Part shown: positions 61,410-64,000 of the stretch, in pieces
Position numbering within the stretch: the stretch's first letter is position 1
Layout of the letters: every line of letters starts with the position of its first letter
From: Pelagibius sp. Alg239-R121
GTDB lineage: Bacteria; Pseudomonadota; Alphaproteobacteria; Kiloniellales; Kiloniellaceae
NCBI RefSeq assembly: GCF_947331435.1
Contig: NZ_CAMZOF010000012.1
Span: 62,001-126,000 of the forward strand
Reading direction: 5' to 3'
Length of the DNA stretch: 64,000 nt
Made by a program: the position numbers and the translations under genes
Notes under the pieces: generated by a model
Databases searched by the model: none
Told to the model about the DNA's origin: nothing
What the model saw: the letters and a program-made list of their open reading frames with translations, nothing else

Positions 61410-61544
61410 AGAGGCTTCACATGATTGGAGTAGATTCACCGAAACGACAGTTCGTCTAGAGCAATTCCGTCTAACCCGGATCTACTCTCGAAGCGGTCCC
61501 GTAATTTTCGAATCGCAACCGGTCTTCTACCCAAAGGTCTAAGT

Positions 61545-61973
61545 TCAGGCTGCGATCCGGCGGCGCAGGCCGCGGAGTACGGCCCCGATCACGGGGATTT
61601 TTTCATAAATCTGGCTCGCCGCGTCGTAGTGATCGACGTGCGCAGACACCTTGCCGTCTTCGCGGAACTCAATGACGCTCATACCTTCTATCTGCCAGAC
61701 ATCCGATTTACCGCGCGGCGTCAGTCTGAACTCCCAGTTCAGGTAAACGCGGTTGCCGGAAATGGCATGATCGAACACCTTGAAGCTGTGACCGTCGACA
61801 TCTTCGAACATTTTTTCGAACACGCGCCGAACAGCTGCGACGCCATGTGCGTCGTTGAAGGGATCGCGAAATCGGGCATCTGAGGCGAAGATCTCGTCGA
61901 ATTTGCCGAGGTCATCCGGGGTCAGATTTTCGAAGAAGGCAATATAGTCGGCAACGGCAGTTTCCGAGACCAT
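61545..61973 (-). CDS. NTF2/SnoaL-like protein
   Basis: A 142-residue cone-fold protein: MVSETAVADYIAFFENLTPDDLGKF, FASDARFRDPFNDAHGVAAVRRVFEKMFEDVDGH, then WEFRLTPRGKSDVWQIEGMSVIEFREDGKVSAHVDHYD. The pattern matches nuclear-transport-factor-2-like proteins of unknown function, often polyketide-cyclase or isomerase-like. GGAGA lies before the ATG at 61973; the frame opens 12 codons earlier. Divergent from the amidohydrolase gene. Confidence 0.87.
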   Translation of the reverse strand: MVSETAVADYIAFFENLTPDDLGKFDEIFASDARFRDPFNDAHGVAAVRRVFEKMFEDVDGHSFKVFDHAISGNRVYLNWEFRLTPRGKSDVWQIEGMSVIEFREDGKVSAHVDHYDAASQIYEKIPVIGAVLRGLRRRIAA

Positions 61974-62219
61974 TCGCGCGAATCTCCAATATTGCGTGTT
62001 CGACGACACGCGGAACCAGGTGACAGATACTATACGCTTCGAACAGGCCGCGTGGATCTGTCATTTGGGAATGACGCAAACTTGCCAAGAGAACGACAGC
62101 TCCATAACACCGCAGCGATTTTGAAGAGTTGCAAATCTGATTGTTGGACAAAAGCGAGAAAGCTCCTCAACCTGCCGGTCGTACCAAATCGAAACAATAG
62201 CGCAGCGAGACCGCTTTCC

Positions 62220-63899
62220 ATGAGCACAGCCAGAATCTTATCCGCTGCCGCACTGCTTTTGACATCTACCCTGACTTCAGGCCCCGTCGTGGCCGGAGAC
62301 GCCATGGTGCTGACCAACGCCCGGATCTATACGGTCGATGCCGAACGCTCGCGGGCCGAAGCAATGGCCATCGACGAGAGCGGTGTTATTCTTGCCGTCG
62401 GTTCCAATGAAGAGATTGTGGGCACCTACGGCACCGGCATTGATCTTAAGGACCGCATGGTTCTGCCTGGATTTCAAGACGCCCACCTGCACGCAGTCGA
62501 GGCTGGAATTACCGCGAATTTCTGCCTCCTGCCTCAGTTCGGATCCAAGGCGGACTACGAGCAAGCTCTGACCGACTGCGCGGATGAACTGTCGGACCGG
62601 TCGTGGGTGATCGGTGCGGGGGTCAATATGGCGGCTCTCTTGGACTCGCTTGAGGATCCTCTGGGATTGATCGACTCCATTATCGAGGACCGCCCTGCCG
62701 TCATCCTGGACGACCTCGGTCACGGCGCCTGGGCCAATACACAGGCTTTGGCGGCGGCCGGTTTCGATTCCCTGACGCAGGATCCTCGTGGCGGTATCCT
62801 GGTCCGGATGGAAGACGGCTCTCTAACGGGCGTTGTACTCGAAAGTGCATCTCAAACGCTGATGGATGTATCTCAACCTCCCACGCCCGAAAACCTCGAT
62901 TTCGCACTCAAAAGCCTTTCCGGCGCTATGGAAATTCTGGCGGCGAACGGCATTACCAGCGTGAGCGATGCCGGCGGATACTGGCCGCGCGGGCATGAGA
63001 CGGTATGGGAGCGTGCGGAAGCAGAGGAGATCCTGACGGTCCGCGCAAGCAACGCGCTTTATCTCTACCCCAACTTTCCTCTCGACCGGCAGATCAAGGA
63101 ACTCAAGAAGCGTTATTCAAACGATCCGGCGCGGCTCGTCCGCTTCAACCAGGTCAAAATCTACCTCGACGGAATTCTATCCCAGGCCACGGGTCTGCTC
63201 TACGCTCCCTACGAGGCGTCTTTAGGGCTGGCGCCTGAGGAAAACCGGGGTTTTGCTTACTTCACCCATGAAGATCTTTTCCGCTATGCCACGGAACTTT
63301 CCGCCGCCGGTTTCCAGCTTCATTTTCACGCCACGGGTGACCGCGGCACCGGGCTGGCACTGGATACGATCGAACAGGCGGACGCCACGTCCGGTCCGCA
63401 CAGGATCACGCATCTTTACATGATCGCGCCAAAGGACCGACCCCGTTTCAGGGACCTCGGCGTGGTTGCGGATTTTCAATTGGCCCCGAGCTCGGTCGGT
63501 TCCTCTTACCGAGAGTCGATCGCCGAATTCATTGGCGGACGTGCCGGCGATCTCATGCCGCTGCGGGCCCTCCATGACGCTGGCGCATTGATTACCCTGA
63601 GCAGCGACTGGGACGCCGACGAACTCTCTCCTTTGGTCAAACTACAAACCGTGTTGACCCGCGACCGCGAGGGCGCGCCGAACCTCGCGGCGGCCATCGA
63701 GATGATGACCATCAACCCGGCCCGACTACTTCGTCATGCAGATCGGACCGGGTCAATCGAGCCAGGTAAGTTCGCTGACCTCGTCATCCTGGACCGCGAC
63801 CTCTTTGAAGTCTCTCCCGCCGAAATGTCGGAGGTGCAGATCGAGGCGACGCTATTGCAGGGCGAAGCCGTCTTCGACCCCACCGGTCTGCTAGAGTAG
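62220..63899 (+). CDS. Amidohydrolase 3 (YtcJ-like) family, secreted
   Basis: A 559-residue protein with a signal peptide (ILSAAALLLTSTLTSGPVVAG) and an amidohydrolase_3 fold. The metal motif is LPGFQDAHLHAVEAG; later FHATGDRGTG, the HRITHLYMI segment, SSDWDADELSPLVKL and a closing NPARLLRHADRTGSIEPGKFADLVILDRDLF. Such enzymes hydrolyse amides or ureido compounds; the substrate here is unknown. The frame extends to 61992 but the signal-peptide start at 62220 is far more likely. It ends 100 bases before the window edge. Confidence 0.92.
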   Translation: MSTARILSAAALLLTSTLTSGPVVAGDAMVLTNARIYTVDAERSRAEAMAIDESGVILAVGSNEEIVGTYGTGIDLKDRMVLPGFQDAHLHAVEAGITANFCLLPQFGSKADYEQALTDCADELSDRSWVIGAGVNMAALLDSLEDPLGLIDSIIEDRPAVILDDLGHGAWANTQALAAAGFDSLTQDPRGGILVRMEDGSLTGVVLESASQTLMDVSQPPTPENLDFALKSLSGAMEILAANGITSVSDAGGYWPRGHETVWERAEAEEILTVRASNALYLYPNFPLDRQIKELKKRYSNDPARLVRFNQVKIYLDGILSQATGLLYAPYEASLGLAPEENRGFAYFTHEDLFRYATELSAAGFQLHFHATGDRGTGLALDTIEQADATSGPHRITHLYMIAPKDRPRFRDLGVVADFQLAPSSVGSSYRESIAEFIGGRAGDLMPLRALHDAGALITLSSDWDADELSPLVKLQTVLTRDREGAPNLAAAIEMMTINPARLLRHADRTGSIEPGKFADLVILDRDLFEVSPAEMSEVQIEATLLQGEAVFDPTGLLE

Positions 63900-63960
63900 A
63901 TCCGGATCAGACGGAATCACTCCGGGTGATCCGTCAATCCGGCAAACCTACCCTAACCCT

Positions 63961-64000
63961 ATGAAACAGAGCGATTTCCTACAAACCGGCGCCGACCTTC
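63961..64000 (+). CDS. Possible start of next gene, cut by window edge
   Basis: An ATG opens MKQSDFLQTGADL to the edge. There is no clear ribosome site (CCCTAACCCT precedes it). A short inverted repeat (ATCAC/GTGAT around TCCGG) lies between it and the amidohydrolase stop, possibly a terminator. Too short to identify. Confidence 0.25.
   Translation, partial: MKQSDFLQTGADL

Overview
The window looks like chromosomal DNA from a free-living, probably marine, alphaproteobacterium of the Rhodospirillales/Kiloniellales type. The pointers are moderately GC-rich coding DNA, short gaps, many ATGA/GTGA stop-start overlaps, two PAS_5-type proteins, a DUF1194 protein, several LysR-regulated ABC uptake clusters, and a CaiB/enoyl-CoA hydratase/NMT1-type importer set. 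I see no rRNA, convincing tRNA, CRISPR array, transposase or phage gene. About 61 protein genes, one truncated gene and a few candidate RNA or regulatory elements can be supported.

Left part (1-12.7 kb): the 3' end of a MobA/MocA-like nucleotidyltransferase coupled to a NifU/SufU-like Fe-S scaffold protein; a membrane protein and a lipoprotein; a class I aminotransferase; a DUF1194 protein; an OsmC peroxidase; a BaiN/YhiN flavoprotein with a GNAT; two LysR regulators and a DMT exporter; an RNA 2'-phosphotransferase (KptA); a candidate small RNA ending in a strong terminator; and a Prx5-type peroxiredoxin. A gene-poor 1.2 kb gap follows, holding one doubtful ORF.

Middle (13.8-33.7 kb): a DUF4332 helix-hairpin-helix protein, a HerA/DUF853 ATPase, a YaiI-family protein, a nucleoside hydrolase, a membrane-anchored class III cyclase, a PAS_5 protein, a truncated phytanoyl-CoA dioxygenase and an FG-GAP repeat protein. 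Next come two divergent transcription units around one LysR gene. The minus-strand unit is a peptide-type ABC importer (binding protein, two permeases, two ATPases) ending in N-formylglutamate amidohydrolase. The plus-strand unit is LysR, M20 deacetylase, prolyl iminopeptidase, an AstE/aspartoacylase-like deacylase and an OYE-family reductase. Together they read as uptake and unblocking of N-acylated or proline-capped amino acids and peptides.

34-39.1 kb is a type I secretion locus: a 545-residue CAP-domain protein with no signal peptide, thirteen TDEPTAEDPD repeats and an RTX-like C-terminus, then two strong hairpins, then the PrtD-type ABC transporter and its HlyD-type adaptor. 39.2-46.9 kb (mostly minus strand) is a catabolic unit: TAT-exported NMT1-type binding protein, ATPase, permease, FAD oxidoreductase, CaiB/BaiF CoA-transferase, enoyl-CoA hydratase and 7Fe ferredoxin, with a divergent LysR gene.

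Right part (47-64 kb): an SH3 protein, a membrane coiled-coil protein, MtgA, an ArsR regulator with a persulfide-sensor cysteine pair and an upstream operator-promoter, a second PAS_5 protein, an orphan dCache histidine kinase, a secreted protein with a C-terminal membrane anchor, a cupredoxin, an AraC regulator with a DMT transporter, a GNAT overlapping a PEP-CTERM protein, a fasciclin lipoprotein, a two-domain VOC protein with an ArsR regulator, a LysE exporter, an NTF2-like protein and a YtcJ-type amidohydrolase.
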